The notes under the pieces are model-generated. The model had not been told where the DNA came from. It did not search any database and worked only from the letters and a program-made list of their open reading frames with translations. Shown here piece by piece: positions 10,043-18,596 of a DNA stretch of 24,264 nt. This stretch comes from a bacterium (GTDB taxonomy: Bacteria > Gemmatimonadota > Glassbacteria > GWA2-58-10). Location of the stretch: NCBI GenBank assembly GCA_021372515.1, contig JAJFUG010000185.1:1-24264 (forward strand). The letters run 5' to 3'. Both the position numbers and the translations under genes were made by a program. The first letter of the stretch is position 1; each line of letters begins with the position of its first letter.

Positions 10043-13000
10043 GTGTCGAGATTGCGTGGCTTTCTGCTGTCACTGGCCGTGTTCGCGGCGTTCGTTTCGA
10101 GCGGACGGGCCGAGGAGGTCAAGGTCTACAGCGCACCGCTGACCATCCCCACCTACCAGATCGGCGCTCCCGAGCAGATGCCGGCTTTCGGGAAGATGGT
10201 CTACCCCTACGCCATGTTGGACAAGCTGACCGACAACAAGGTGCAGAAACAGTACAACGCCCTCTGGGTGGAGAATGAATATGTCAAGGCCCTGGTGCTG
10301 CCCGAGATCGGCGGCCGCCTGCACGGGGCGCAGGACAAGACCAACGGCTACCAGTTCCTGTACGACCAGGTGACCATAAAGCCCGGCCTGGTGGGTATGA
10401 CCGGGGCCTGGATCTCCGGCGGCGTGGAGTGGAATTTCCCTCACGGCCACCGTCCCTCCGGCTTCCGCAACACGGACTGGACCCTCCAGGAGAACCCGGA
10501 CGGCTCCAAGACCGCCTGGACCGGCGAGATCGACCTGGTCTACGGGATGCGCTGGGCCGTGGGCACCACCGTGTACCCGGGGCGTAACTGGGTCGAGACC
10601 AAGGTGCGCCTGTACAACTGCACCCCCTACGCCCAGTCGTTCCAGTACTGGGCCACCGCCGCGGTGCGAATCACCGAGAACTACCAGGCCGTGATCCCCG
10701 GTGAGATCGCCACCGGCCACTACAAGCACGATTTCTACCACTGGCCTATCAACGACGGCGTGAACATCAGCTACTGGAAGAACATCCCGCCGGCCTCCAG
10801 CTTCTTCTCCTGGGAATCCAAGTCCGACTATTTCGGCGGCTACTCTCCCGAGTCCAAGGGCGGCATGGTCCATTTCGCCGACCACAACATCGTGCGCGGC
10901 AAGAAACTCTGGACCTGGGGCACCGCGCCCAGCGGCCGCATCTGGGAGAAAATCCTGACCGACGGCGACGCGCCCTATTTCGAGCCGCAGGCCGGGGCCT
11001 ATTCCGACAACCAGCCCGACTACCACTGGATACTGCCCGGCGAGACCAAGGTGTTCACGCACTACTGGTTCCCGGTCCGCGACATCGGGGTCTACGATTA
11101 CGCCAACCTCGAGGGTGCGCTGAATATCGAGCTGGACAAGGGCAAGGCCAAGTTCGGCTGGTCGCCCACCGGCAAGAACGAGGGCGCAAAAGTGGTCCTG
11201 AGCGCCAAGGGCGGCGAAATCTACTCCAAAACCGTGAGCGCCGACCCGGCCAAGCCGTTCATCGACGAGGTCAAGGCGCCCAAGGGCGTGGACCTGTACG
11301 ACCTGACCATGACCGTGATCTCGGCCAAGGGCGACACCCTGCTCACCTTTGCCCACCCACGGCCGACCAACCCGCCGCTGCCCACACCGGCCCCGCGTGA
11401 CCCGAAGCCGGCGGATGTGAAGAGCGTGGATGAGCTGTTCACCATCGGCGACCGCACCGAGAAGTTCCGCGAGATCGAGCGGGCGCTGCCCTACTACGAG
11501 GAAGCTCTGCGCCGTGACCCGGGCGATGTGCGCACCAACACCGCGCTCGGGCTGATCGAGCTCAAGCAGGGCTCGTTCGAGAAAGCCCTGCCGCTGTTCG
11601 AAAAATCGCTGGAGCGGGACGCGGCTTTTTACAAGGCCTGGTACTACAAAGGTATGGCCCAGCTCTGGCTCGGGCAGGAGGCGGACGCCGAGTTCAGCCT
11701 CAACCGCGCCAGCTACGATTTCACGTATTATGCCGCCGCCGAGATGGACCTGGCCCAGCTGGCCCTGCGTCAGGGCCGCCCGGAGAAAGCCCTGGAGCAC
11801 ATCGAGCGCTCGGTCCGCGGCAACGGTGACAACGTGGAGGCCATCGATGTAAAGGGCTTGATCCTCAATAAGCTGGGACGCAACCAGGAGGCCCTGGCCC
11901 TGGCCGAGAGCGTGCGCAAGACCGATCCGCTCGACCTGCTCTCTCTGGCGGTGAAGGGCCTGGCCCTGCGTGACCTGGGCCGCGGCTCCGAGGCCGGGGA
12001 TGTGAGGGACGAGGCGCTGAAGATCATGCGCGGCGACGCGCAGAACAACATCGAGCTGGCGCTGCGCCTGGGCCGCTGCGGTATGTACGACCTGGCCTCG
12101 ATGGTGCTCTCCAACGCCACCGAGAGCGGCGACAACAACGCGATGCTCCTGTACTACGATGCCTGGTACAACCACCTGGCCGGCAACGAGAGCCGCGCCG
12201 CCGCCCTGCTGAGCCAGGCCGCGAAAGGCTCCAGCCGCTACGTGTTCCCCAACCGTCTCGAGGCCCTGCCGGTGCTGAACTGGGCCCTGCAGAAGAATGG
12301 CTCCGATGCCCTGGCGCTGTATTTCCTGGGCCATGTGCTCTACAATTTCGACCGCCAGGGCGAGGCCGTCGAGGCCTGGAAGAAATCCGCCGCCCTGGAC
12401 GGCGGCAACGCCGTGGCTTGGCGCAACCTGGGCTTTGCGCTGAACGAGAAGAAAGAGTACGCCGCCGCGGCCGAGGCCTATACCGCCGCCCTCAAGGCCG
12501 ATCCCTCATCCGGCCAGGCGCTGTACGAGTTCGACGCGGTGAACAAGAAGCTGGGCAAGGACATGGATGCGCGCCTGGCGGTCCTGGAAGCGAACATGAA
12601 CGCGGTCGAGGCCTGCGATCCGGCCCTGACCCAGCTCATCTCGCTCTACGTGCAGAAAGGCCGCTACGAGGAAGCTCTCAAGTACCTGTCCGACCACCAT
12701 TTCCATTCGTGGGAGGGCCGCTACGGCATACACCAGTACTGGGTCGAGAGCAACATCATGAAGGGTGACGCCGCTTTCGCCAAGAACGATTTCCAGAGCG
12801 CCTTGGCCGCTTACCAGGCCTCGATGCAATACCCCGAGAACCTCGAGGTGGCCGAGCCGTTCCGCGCCAACCATGCCCGCAAGGAGTACAAGATCGGCCT
12901 GGCCCTGGAAGCCCTGAGCCAGAAAGGCGAGGCGCGCAAGATGTTCCAGAAGGTGGTCGAGGTCCAAACCCGCCCGGATGACGCACACCAGTACTACCGC

Positions 13001-13285
13001 GGACTGGCCCTGGCCAAGCTGGGCAGGAAAGCCGAGTCGACCAAAGTGTTCCAGGATTTCCTGGCCGCGGTGCAGAGCAAGCCCGAGACCAACGACCACG
13101 TGATCGAGGATGGGATCAATTTCGACCCGGACCGCCGGGCCGAGGCGATCCAGGACTACAAGCTGTCCCTGGCCTACGAGGGCCTGGGCGACAAGGCGCA
13201 GTCCGACTCCTACCGGACCAAGGCCCTGTCCGAGGACCCGATCGTGTCCCTGCGCGCTGTCAGCCCGCCGCGCGCTGGCTGGTGA
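10043..13285 (+). CDS. Exported DUF5107 protein with C-terminal TPR array
   Basis: This 1080-residue protein starts at GTG behind a strong GGAGGAGG ribosome-binding site and has a signal peptide (about 1-23). Residues about 50-345 match the DUF5107 pattern: VENEYVKALVLPEIGGRL (76-93), then a DK-x-NGYxFLY stretch, IKPGLVG and GAWISGGVEWNFPHGH (121-136). I expect a galactose-mutarotase-like or beta-sandwich sugar-binding fold from family knowledge, but the substrate is unknown. A linker rich in Pro and Thr (about 440-455) leads to many tetratricopeptide repeats from about 470 to the end, which usually hold protein partners. The gene is monocistronic: a promoter precedes it and a hairpin follows. 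It diverges from the DUF3857 operon. A role in extracytoplasmic glycan handling is inference only. Confidence 0.88.
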   Translation: MSRLRGFLLSLAVFAAFVSSGRAEEVKVYSAPLTIPTYQIGAPEQMPAFGKMVYPYAMLDKLTDNKVQKQYNALWVENEYVKALVLPEIGGRLHGAQDKTNGYQFLYDQVTIKPGLVGMTGAWISGGVEWNFPHGHRPSGFRNTDWTLQENPDGSKTAWTGEIDLVYGMRWAVGTTVYPGRNWVETKVRLYNCTPYAQSFQYWATAAVRITENYQAVIPGEIATGHYKHDFYHWPINDGVNISYWKNIPPASSFFSWESKSDYFGGYSPESKGGMVHFADHNIVRGKKLWTWGTAPSGRIWEKILTDGDAPYFEPQAGAYSDNQPDYHWILPGETKVFTHYWFPVRDIGVYDYANLEGALNIELDKGKAKFGWSPTGKNEGAKVVLSAKGGEIYSKTVSADPAKPFIDEVKAPKGVDLYDLTMTVISAKGDTLLTFAHPRPTNPPLPTPAPRDPKPADVKSVDELFTIGDRTEKFREIERALPYYEEALRRDPGDVRTNTALGLIELKQGSFEKALPLFEKSLERDAAFYKAWYYKGMAQLWLGQEADAEFSLNRASYDFTYYAAAEMDLAQLALRQGRPEKALEHIERSVRGNGDNVEAIDVKGLILNKLGRNQEALALAESVRKTDPLDLLSLAVKGLALRDLGRGSEAGDVRDEALKIMRGDAQNNIELALRLGRCGMYDLASMVLSNATESGDNNAMLLYYDAWYNHLAGNESRAAALLSQAAKGSSRYVFPNRLEALPVLNWALQKNGSDALALYFLGHVLYNFDRQGEAVEAWKKSAALDGGNAVAWRNLGFALNEKKEYAAAAEAYTAALKADPSSGQALYEFDAVNKKLGKDMDARLAVLEANMNAVEACDPALTQLISLYVQKGRYEEALKYLSDHHFHSWEGRYGIHQYWVESNIMKGDAAFAKNDFQSALAAYQASMQYPENLEVAEPFRANHARKEYKIGLALEALSQKGEARKMFQKVVEVQTRPDDAHQYYRGLALAKLGRKAESTKVFQDFLAAVQSKPETNDHVIEDGINFDPDRRAEAIQDYKLSLAYEGLGDKAQSDSYRTKALSEDPIVSLRAVSPPRAGW

Positions 13286-13313
13286 GTTGGCTCGGATAAA
13301 ATAGCAGGAATGA

Positions 13314-13350
13314 GAAACGGCGTCCGGAGAGGTTCTCCGGGCGCCGTTTC
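13314..13350. terminator. Bidirectional hairpin between convergent genes
   Basis: GAAACGGCG-T-CCGGAGA pairs with TCTCCGG-G-CGCCGTTTC around a GGT loop, giving a 17-bp stem with one G-T wobble on the plus strand. It lies between the stop codons of the DUF5107-TPR gene (13285) and the acyltransferase gene (13384). The T-runs on both sides are short (TGTATT on plus), but its position and stability fit a shared terminator. Confidence 0.7.
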
Positions 13351-13383
13351 TGTATTCCATACTCCAGCCGGCTTTTCGTCTTC

Positions 13384-14283
13384 TCAATCCCCCGGCGGCC
13401 GGGTCTTCCATCTCCTGTGCGGCCAGAACCAGTGCTCGGGCCGCTGGCGCACAAAATCCTCCAGGCGGCGGGTGTACCAGGCGGTCAGCTCGCGCACGAA
13501 CTGCTCCCGGTCGACAGTTTCTGGCCGCGGCGCGCGCTCGAAATGCACCCGCCAGCGCCCGTCCGGCAGCGGCAACATGAGCGTGAACACCACCGGGCAG
13601 CCGTAGCGGAACGCGTAGAGCGCGGGGCCCTTGGGCGTGGAGGCGGGCCGTCCCAGAAACGGGACGAACTCGCCCTCGCCGTGGGCGTCCTGGTCGGCCA
13701 GGAAACTGACTATCCGTCCCTGGCGCAACGCGCGCGGCACGGCGCGTGGGGCCTGGGTCACCGGGATCAGGCGCATCCCGCTCGCAGTGCGCATCCGGGT
13801 GACATAGCGGTGGAACCAGGGGTTTTTCTGCCCCCGCGCGATCACGTCCAGCGGGTAGCCCAGGCGGGCGGTGTAGGCGCCCATCAGTTCCCAGTCGCCG
13901 TAGTGGAAAGTCACGTTCACCACGCCGCGGCCCTCGGCCAGGGCCTCCTCCAGCACCGCGCGGCCGTCCATCTCGATCAGCGCGGCCATCCGTTCGGTGG
14001 AGAGCGTGGGAGCGAGGAACATCTCCACGAACACCCGCCCCAGGTTTACGTAGCAGCGCCGGCCCAGGCTTTCCAGCTCCGGCGCGCCCAGGTCCGGGAA
14101 CGAGAGGGCCAGCTCGCGCCGCACTTCCCCGCGCCGCATCCCGATCCGGTCCCAGGCGAACTCGCCCAGCCGTCCGCCGAACGCCAGGGCGGTCCGCTGG
14201 GGTGCGGCACGCAAGGCCGCGATTGCGACACGGGCCGCGACATATTCGAGCAGATGGGAGACTTTTTTCCAGGCGCCCGGCAC
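13384..14283 (-). CDS. LpxL/HtrB-family lysophospholipid/lipid A acyltransferase
   Basis: Proteins of this family transfer an acyl chain from acyl-ACP to lipid A precursors or related lipids at the inner face of the cytoplasmic membrane. The HX4E catalytic motif is His127-Y-G-D-W-Glu132, inside VVNVTFHYGDWE. FLADQD and the C-terminal PEHWFWPHRRWK are also typical of the family. I chose the GTG at 14283 because GGAGGT lies just before it and it yields 299 residues, a normal family length. The frame is open further up to a TTG at 14319, which has no ribosome-binding site. No clear transmembrane anchor is seen, although a hydrophobic N-terminal segment (LLEYVAARVAIAAL) could associate with membrane. 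Supports a Gram-negative envelope. Exact acceptor and acyl length cannot be told. Confidence 0.9.
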   Translation of the reverse strand: MPGAWKKVSHLLEYVAARVAIAALRAAPQRTALAFGGRLGEFAWDRIGMRRGEVRRELALSFPDLGAPELESLGRRCYVNLGRVFVEMFLAPTLSTERMAALIEMDGRAVLEEALAEGRGVVNVTFHYGDWELMGAYTARLGYPLDVIARGQKNPWFHRYVTRMRTASGMRLIPVTQAPRAVPRALRQGRIVSFLADQDAHGEGEFVPFLGRPASTPKGPALYAFRYGCPVVFTLMLPLPDGRWRVHFERAPRPETVDREQFVRELTAWYTRRLEDFVRQRPEHWFWPHRRWKTRPPGD

Positions 14284-14371
14284 ACCACCTCCAGGATTCA
14301 AGCTGATAATCAAGCTCAAGCCGGGCTAAATCTTTGCGCGGCTTCGATGTAAGTTTTTGAGACCCAATTCA

Positions 14372-14400
14372 TTGACAAACCGTCGACCAACTATAATATT
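14372..14400 (+). promoter_or_regulatory. Predicted promoter of the GT9-like/SPOR/radical SAM cluster
   Basis: A perfect TTGACA (14372-14377) is followed after 17 bases by AATATT (14395-14400). A perfect TATAAT overlaps at 14392-14397, but only 14 bases from that -35; with TTCATT upstream it has an 18-base spacer. Either reading places transcription start near 14405, about 70 bases before the ATG at 14477. Confidence 0.6.
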
Positions 14401-14476
14401 TAACCCGGAATAAGCGCAAGTGATTGTGTGACCTGCATCCGCAGGCGACGCGCCCCTCAATCGCCCGGACACCCCG

Positions 14477-15532
14477 ATGCTTGAGCCTTTCTACGACCGT
14501 CTGCTGGCAAAACTTGACAGCCTGCTGGAACGTTTTTTCCGCCGCCCCGAGGAAACCGAGGCGGTCTCGTTCCAGCGTCATCTGGGCGATCCGCACAAGA
14601 TTCTGCTCGTGCCGGGCGAGTCGCTGGATGACCTGGCGCTGGCGGCTGTTTTCATCCGGGCCACGGCGGAGCGTTTCCCCAAAGCCGAGGTCTGCGTGCT
14701 GACCGCGCCGGACCAGGCCTGCCTGCTGGAGAACCTGGGGCGTGTCCGGGCGATCGGCCGCGAGCACCGGGGGAGCCATTACCTGGAGGGCGATTTCCAC
14801 AAGACCACGACCCTGCTGCAGAAGGAAAATTTCGACTGGGCAGTGAATCTTTCGTTCGACTCGGCGCGCGGCGAGACAATGATCGTGCAGCACAGCGGGG
14901 CGCGGGTGCGCACCGGCATCCCCACGGTGCTCAGCAGCCGCCATTACAACCTTCTGCTCAAGACTCCGCCCTCCGACACGCTGTACCTGGAGCGCATGTC
15001 GCACCTTTTCAGGGCCTTGCAGGTCAATGGGCCTTTCGAATCGAGCCGGCCGGTGATCCAGCCCACTGCCGAGGAGCTGGAGAAAGCCGTCCTGTTCATC
15101 CGTCACCGGCGGAGGCAGGCTGCGGGCGGCTCATTTATCGTCTGCGTACCGAGCTGGCGGCCGGGCCAGAAATCTCTGGTGCAGAATTTGCAAGCTTTCC
15201 TGACGGAGCTGACCCATGCGCACGATCCGATCAACCTGGTGATCGCCTCCAACCTCGTTCCGGAGAACGAGTCGGATAAACTGGAACCGTTCAGTGCCTG
15301 CGTCCATCGTTTCAACAACCTCCGGAACATGCTGGCAGCCCTGCAAGCCAGCGACAAAGTGGTCACCAACAACGCCGGAGTCGCCTGTCTGGTCAGCCGT
15401 CTGGGCACCGCAGTGGACCTTTTCGGGTTCGACCGGGAGTACCTGGACCGACTGGATAAACCGGACCTGAAAGGCATCCGTCTCCACAACTCGTGGAAAG
15501 CGGAGCAGCTCGTTGCGCAGCCCACATCCTGA
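14477..15532 (+). CDS. Diverged glycosyltransferase family 9 (heptosyltransferase-like) protein
   Basis: This 351-residue protein follows the two-domain GT-B plan of ADP-heptose:LPS heptosyltransferases. The N-terminal KILLVPGESLDDLALA (41-56) aligns with the family's GD-containing nucleotide of the first strand, keeping an Asp at 52. Residues 118-147 (NFDWAVNL to RVRTG) and an ERMSHLFRAL helix also fit. In the C-terminal domain, the usual DSG-x-x-H sugar-nucleotide motif is changed to NNAGVAC (298-304), with Asn299 for Asp and Cys304 for His. The donor is therefore probably not ADP-heptose, or the protein is inactive. No signal peptide; cytoplasmic. No good ribosome-binding site precedes the ATG. 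The next gene starts 29 bp downstream, suggesting one operon and a shared envelope function. Confidence 0.75.
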   Translation: MLEPFYDRLLAKLDSLLERFFRRPEETEAVSFQRHLGDPHKILLVPGESLDDLALAAVFIRATAERFPKAEVCVLTAPDQACLLENLGRVRAIGREHRGSHYLEGDFHKTTTLLQKENFDWAVNLSFDSARGETMIVQHSGARVRTGIPTVLSSRHYNLLLKTPPSDTLYLERMSHLFRALQVNGPFESSRPVIQPTAEELEKAVLFIRHRRRQAAGGSFIVCVPSWRPGQKSLVQNLQAFLTELTHAHDPINLVIASNLVPENESDKLEPFSACVHRFNNLRNMLAALQASDKVVTNNAGVACLVSRLGTAVDLFGFDREYLDRLDKPDLKGIRLHNSWKAEQLVAQPTS

Positions 15533-15561
15533 AACGCTTGCAGGAGCCGGGTTTACCGCGA

Positions 15562-18500
15562 ATGACCGCTTTTACGCGACATCTGTCCGACCTGGGACTC
15601 GATTTGCCGGCCACGGCTGAGCTGGAGGACTCCCTGGAGAAAACCTCTCCAGGCCTCGAGCACGCCCTGGCCGCCCAAGCCGAGCCGTCCGACACATTTC
15701 CCCCACAAGGCACGCTCCTCCTCGTCCCGACGGATGAAAGCCCGGCCGCCCGCGACGCGCTTGAATCCCTGCTGGCGCAGAGACTGATCGAGGGCGCACC
15801 GGCGCTGGTGCTCGACCTGGACATCTCCGCCCCCCACGAACGGCTCCTGGGAGAGGCGGGACGGGAGGGGCTGAGCGACCATTTCCTCTACGGCGTCTCC
15901 CGCGACAAATTGCCCGGCGCGAGCCGTGATTTCCCCGGGGTGGGAGTGATCCCGCCCGGGACCTACACCCCCCGCGCGGCTGACATCTACCGCGACCGCA
16001 AGTGGCCGGGCCTTCTGGAATGGCTGGGCAACCTCGGACGCGGCCCGCTGATCCTGATCGCCCCGCCGCTGTCCTGTCACCGTGACCTGGCCTGTCTGCC
16101 CGCCGTGAGTTCGGTGCTGCTGTTCGCGGGTGATGACCCCGCAGCCGCCCAGAGCCTGCCGGACAACCTGGCGGTGCTGAAAGCCCGTCTGCCCGAGACC
16201 ACCGGCCTGCGCCTGCTCTGGAGCGGCGAGCCGCAGGAGCCGCCCGAGGCCCCGGCCGCCGTTCCGGAGGTTGTCGAGGCAGCCGCGGCTGAGCCTGTCG
16301 CCGAGGCGCCCGACTTGACAGAGGCGGCCCTCCCGGGCGAGGAGAGTTTCGATCTGGGCGACATGGAGCTGTCGCCGGGGGAGCTGTCCGCGGCGGCTGA
16401 GGCTGAGACCCCGCTGGAGGAGCTGTCCCTGGAGGAGCTTAACCCGCTGGAGGAGCTTTCCACCGGGGAACCGGAATTGACAGAGGCGGCCCTCCCGGGC
16501 GAGGAGAGTTTCGACCTGGGCGACATGGAGCTGTCGCCGGAGGAGCTGTCCGCGGCGGCTGAGGCTGAGACCCCGCTGGAGGAGCTGTCCCTGGAGGAGC
16601 TTCCGCCTCTGGAGGATGCCTCTGACGGGCCGCTGGCTGAGACCGGTCCGGTTGAGCCGTCCGTCGGTCGCGGCAAGCCCGCGAAAAAGGCTGCCGCAGG
16701 GGCCGGGGAGGATGAGGGTGAGATTTACCTGCCCCGCGAGCTGCTGTTCCTGGATGAGGAGGATGAACGCCGCGGGGCCGGTTCGGAGGGTAAATCCTTC
16801 GAGCAGGAGCTGCGCGACCTGAGCCGCGGCGAGCTGCCGGACCTGCCCCCTGAGCCGCGCCTGCCCCGTGCTGCGGAAACGCCCCGGGCGGCGCAAGAGG
16901 CGACCACGCAGTTCGAGGATGAACTGGGTGGAGAGGAGATGGAACTGGCGTCCGGGTCCGACCTGACCGCCCAAGAGCAGGAGCGGCAGGAGCCGGACCT
17001 GTCCGAGGCGCTGTTCACGGATGCCGGGACTGAGCTGGAGGAGGAGCCGGCCCCAAAGCCGCGCAAGTCCTCGCCAGTGCTCGACCCGGAACAGGCGGAG
17101 AAAGCCCTGCAGAAAATCGAGGGCTTCGAGGAGACCCTGAGCGCTCCGGAGGAGACGCTGGAGGACCTGCACCTGGAGGTCGACCCGCTGGACCAGGGTG
17201 AACCAGAGGCCGCGGAGCCTGAGCATGAACCTGAGCCTGTGGACCTGGAGGAACTGCCGGTTGGGGAGCTGGAGTCCAGCCCGGCGGACATGGCCCTGCC
17301 GGGTGAGGAAGAAGACACCGTATCGCTGGGGGAGGAGGATCTCCAGCCGCTGGATGAAGAGGCCATCGAGGAACTGGAGCCGGTCGAAATGAAGGCCGCG
17401 AACCTGCCTGGGGAAGAACCGGCGGAGCTTGACCTGGAGATGGAGCCGGATGCCGGTCTCGAGCCGCCGCAGAAGAACGGTCAAATGGAACAGACCGTGG
17501 CGCCGCTGGATGAGGACGATATCGAGGACCTGGAGATGGAGCTGGACAAGGCCAACAAGGCGGCCTCAGCTCCGGCCGGGCTGGTGGAACTGGATGACGA
17601 CGGCGTGCCGCAGGCCGCGGCCGGGGATGGCATGGCGGATGTGGAGTCGCTGCTGTCGGATGACGACGGCCTGGGCGAGCTGGACACCAGTATCGACCTG
17701 GGCGGCACAGGGCTGGCGAATGTCGCGGCTAAACCGGCCAAACCGGTCAAGCCGGTCAGAAGGAAAGGCAAGAAAAAGAAATCCGCGGCCCGGACCCTGG
17801 TCTGGACCACTCTTCTTATGATGATGACCGGGGGGCTGTTTGTCCTCTGGAGAGAGGGCACTGTCAGTCAGTTCCTGCGTCAGAGCCCGCTGCTGAGCCA
17901 GCTCGCGGGCAAGATCGGGCTGACAATCCCCGGTCTGCAAATCCAGGAGGAGGTCTCCGGAGAGCAGGCCACAGCCGACTCGGCCGCGATGGTTGCGCCG
18001 GTCGAGCCCGCGCCGCAACTGCAGAATTACGAGTATTCGATCCAGGTCGGCTCGTACCGATACCTGCCCCAGGCCCTGGAGGCGCGCGACAGGCTGGTTC
18101 AGGCCGGCCTGCGGGACGTGTACGTGGCCCCGGTGATCCTGGACAGCCTGGGTAGCTGGAACCGCCTGTACGTGGGCTATTTCTCCAGCTCGGCGCAGGC
18201 CGATACGGTGCTGGCGCGGATACTGCCCGAGCTGCGCAAGGTCGCTCCGGCGGACAACGAGCCTGGACTGGCGATCAAGCGCCGCACCCCCTGGGCGATC
18301 AGCCTGGGCGATTTCGGCCCGGCCGACTCGCTGGAGGCTTTCCGTTCCCGTCTGTCCGGTTATGACATCCCCTCCTACGCGGTCGAGATTTCGGCCGATT
18401 CGAGCGGCAACAAGAAATTCCGCCTTTATGTCGGGGCCTTCGAGGACCAGGACCAGGCGGTGTTCATCCGCTCGCGCCTGTTCGATGTCGGAGTGAAAGG

Positions 18501-18564
18501 CTCGATCGAGGAACGCGAGGGGCCGGCCGAGGCCGAGCCAGCCAAACCACAGGGACAGGTCTGA
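15562..18564 (+). CDS. Acidic single-pass membrane protein: P-loop-less BY-kinase/MinD-like domain plus two SPOR repeats
   Basis: A 1000-residue protein in four parts. Residues about 48-190 resemble the CpsD/BY-kinase and MinD/ParA ATPase fold: VLDLDISAP (83-91, Walker A'-like), GLSDHFLYG, VIPPGTYTPRAAD and LILIAPPLSCHRD (163-175). The Walker A region (LLLVPTDESPAARDAL, 52-67) has no GKS/T, so ATP binding is unlikely. Residues about 224-730 are a low-complexity Glu/Leu/Pro-rich acidic region with four LPGEE motifs (257, 311, 579, 615) and a duplicated 42-residue unit. A basic patch (RKGKKKK, 734-740) precedes one transmembrane helix (745-763). Two SPOR-like repeats follow (about 823-898 and 911-985); SPOR domains bind denuded septal peptidoglycan. 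Topology: cytoplasmic N-terminus, periplasmic C-terminus. The ATG at 15562 is uncertain because AGGAG lies 15 bases upstream. Confidence 0.82.
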   Translation: MTAFTRHLSDLGLDLPATAELEDSLEKTSPGLEHALAAQAEPSDTFPPQGTLLLVPTDESPAARDALESLLAQRLIEGAPALVLDLDISAPHERLLGEAGREGLSDHFLYGVSRDKLPGASRDFPGVGVIPPGTYTPRAADIYRDRKWPGLLEWLGNLGRGPLILIAPPLSCHRDLACLPAVSSVLLFAGDDPAAAQSLPDNLAVLKARLPETTGLRLLWSGEPQEPPEAPAAVPEVVEAAAAEPVAEAPDLTEAALPGEESFDLGDMELSPGELSAAAEAETPLEELSLEELNPLEELSTGEPELTEAALPGEESFDLGDMELSPEELSAAAEAETPLEELSLEELPPLEDASDGPLAETGPVEPSVGRGKPAKKAAAGAGEDEGEIYLPRELLFLDEEDERRGAGSEGKSFEQELRDLSRGELPDLPPEPRLPRAAETPRAAQEATTQFEDELGGEEMELASGSDLTAQEQERQEPDLSEALFTDAGTELEEEPAPKPRKSSPVLDPEQAEKALQKIEGFEETLSAPEETLEDLHLEVDPLDQGEPEAAEPEHEPEPVDLEELPVGELESSPADMALPGEEEDTVSLGEEDLQPLDEEAIEELEPVEMKAANLPGEEPAELDLEMEPDAGLEPPQKNGQMEQTVAPLDEDDIEDLEMELDKANKAASAPAGLVELDDDGVPQAAAGDGMADVESLLSDDDGLGELDTSIDLGGTGLANVAAKPAKPVKPVRRKGKKKKSAARTLVWTTLLMMMTGGLFVLWREGTVSQFLRQSPLLSQLAGKIGLTIPGLQIQEEVSGEQATADSAAMVAPVEPAPQLQNYEYSIQVGSYRYLPQALEARDRLVQAGLRDVYVAPVILDSLGSWNRLYVGYFSSSAQADTVLARILPELRKVAPADNEPGLAIKRRTPWAISLGDFGPADSLEAFRSRLSGYDIPSYAVEISADSSGNKKFRLYVGAFEDQDQAVFIRSRLFDVGVKGSIEEREGPAEAEPAKPQGQV
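16315..16440 (+). repeat. 126-bp direct repeat, copy 1 (within the SPOR protein gene)
   Basis: This 126-bp unit (42 codons) recurs at 16477-16602 with only two base differences. The copies are offset by 162 bp, so the reading frame is kept. It encodes the LTEAALPGEESFDLGDMELS unit and the EELSLEEL stretch after it. The near identity at DNA level points to recent tandem duplication. Confidence 0.93.
16477..16602 (+). repeat. 126-bp direct repeat, copy 2 (within the SPOR protein gene)
   Basis: This is the second copy of the unit at 16315-16440, separated from it by 36 bp that themselves contain a shorter CTGGAGGAGCTT repeat. The two differences are C for T in an Asp codon (silent) and A for G turning a Gly codon into Glu. 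Length variation between strains is likely here. Confidence 0.93.
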
Positions 18565-18596
18565 AGGACTTTTCCACCGCCACGGACCCGCAGTCA

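Noticed and set aside
10070-12334. 754-codon minus-strand frame opposite the DUF5107-TPR gene
   Set aside because: It has the same antisense composition artefact, and the plus-strand gene has a promoter, a strong ribosome-binding site, a signal peptide and domains.
13384-14319. TTG at 14319 as start of the acyltransferase gene
   Set aside because: No ribosome-binding site precedes it, and the extra 12 residues add nothing typical of the family; the GTG at 14283 follows GGAGGT.
14372-14397. TTGACA with the perfect TATAAT as a promoter pair
   Set aside because: The spacing is only 14 bases, too short for sigma70. The overlapping AATATT at 17 bases, or TTCATT with TATAAT at 18, is a better reading.
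16315-16602. Direct repeats as a mobile element or CRISPR-like array
   Set aside because: There are only two copies, both in frame inside one gene and coding for the same acidic unit; there are no spacers of uniform size, no transposase and no terminal inverted repeats.
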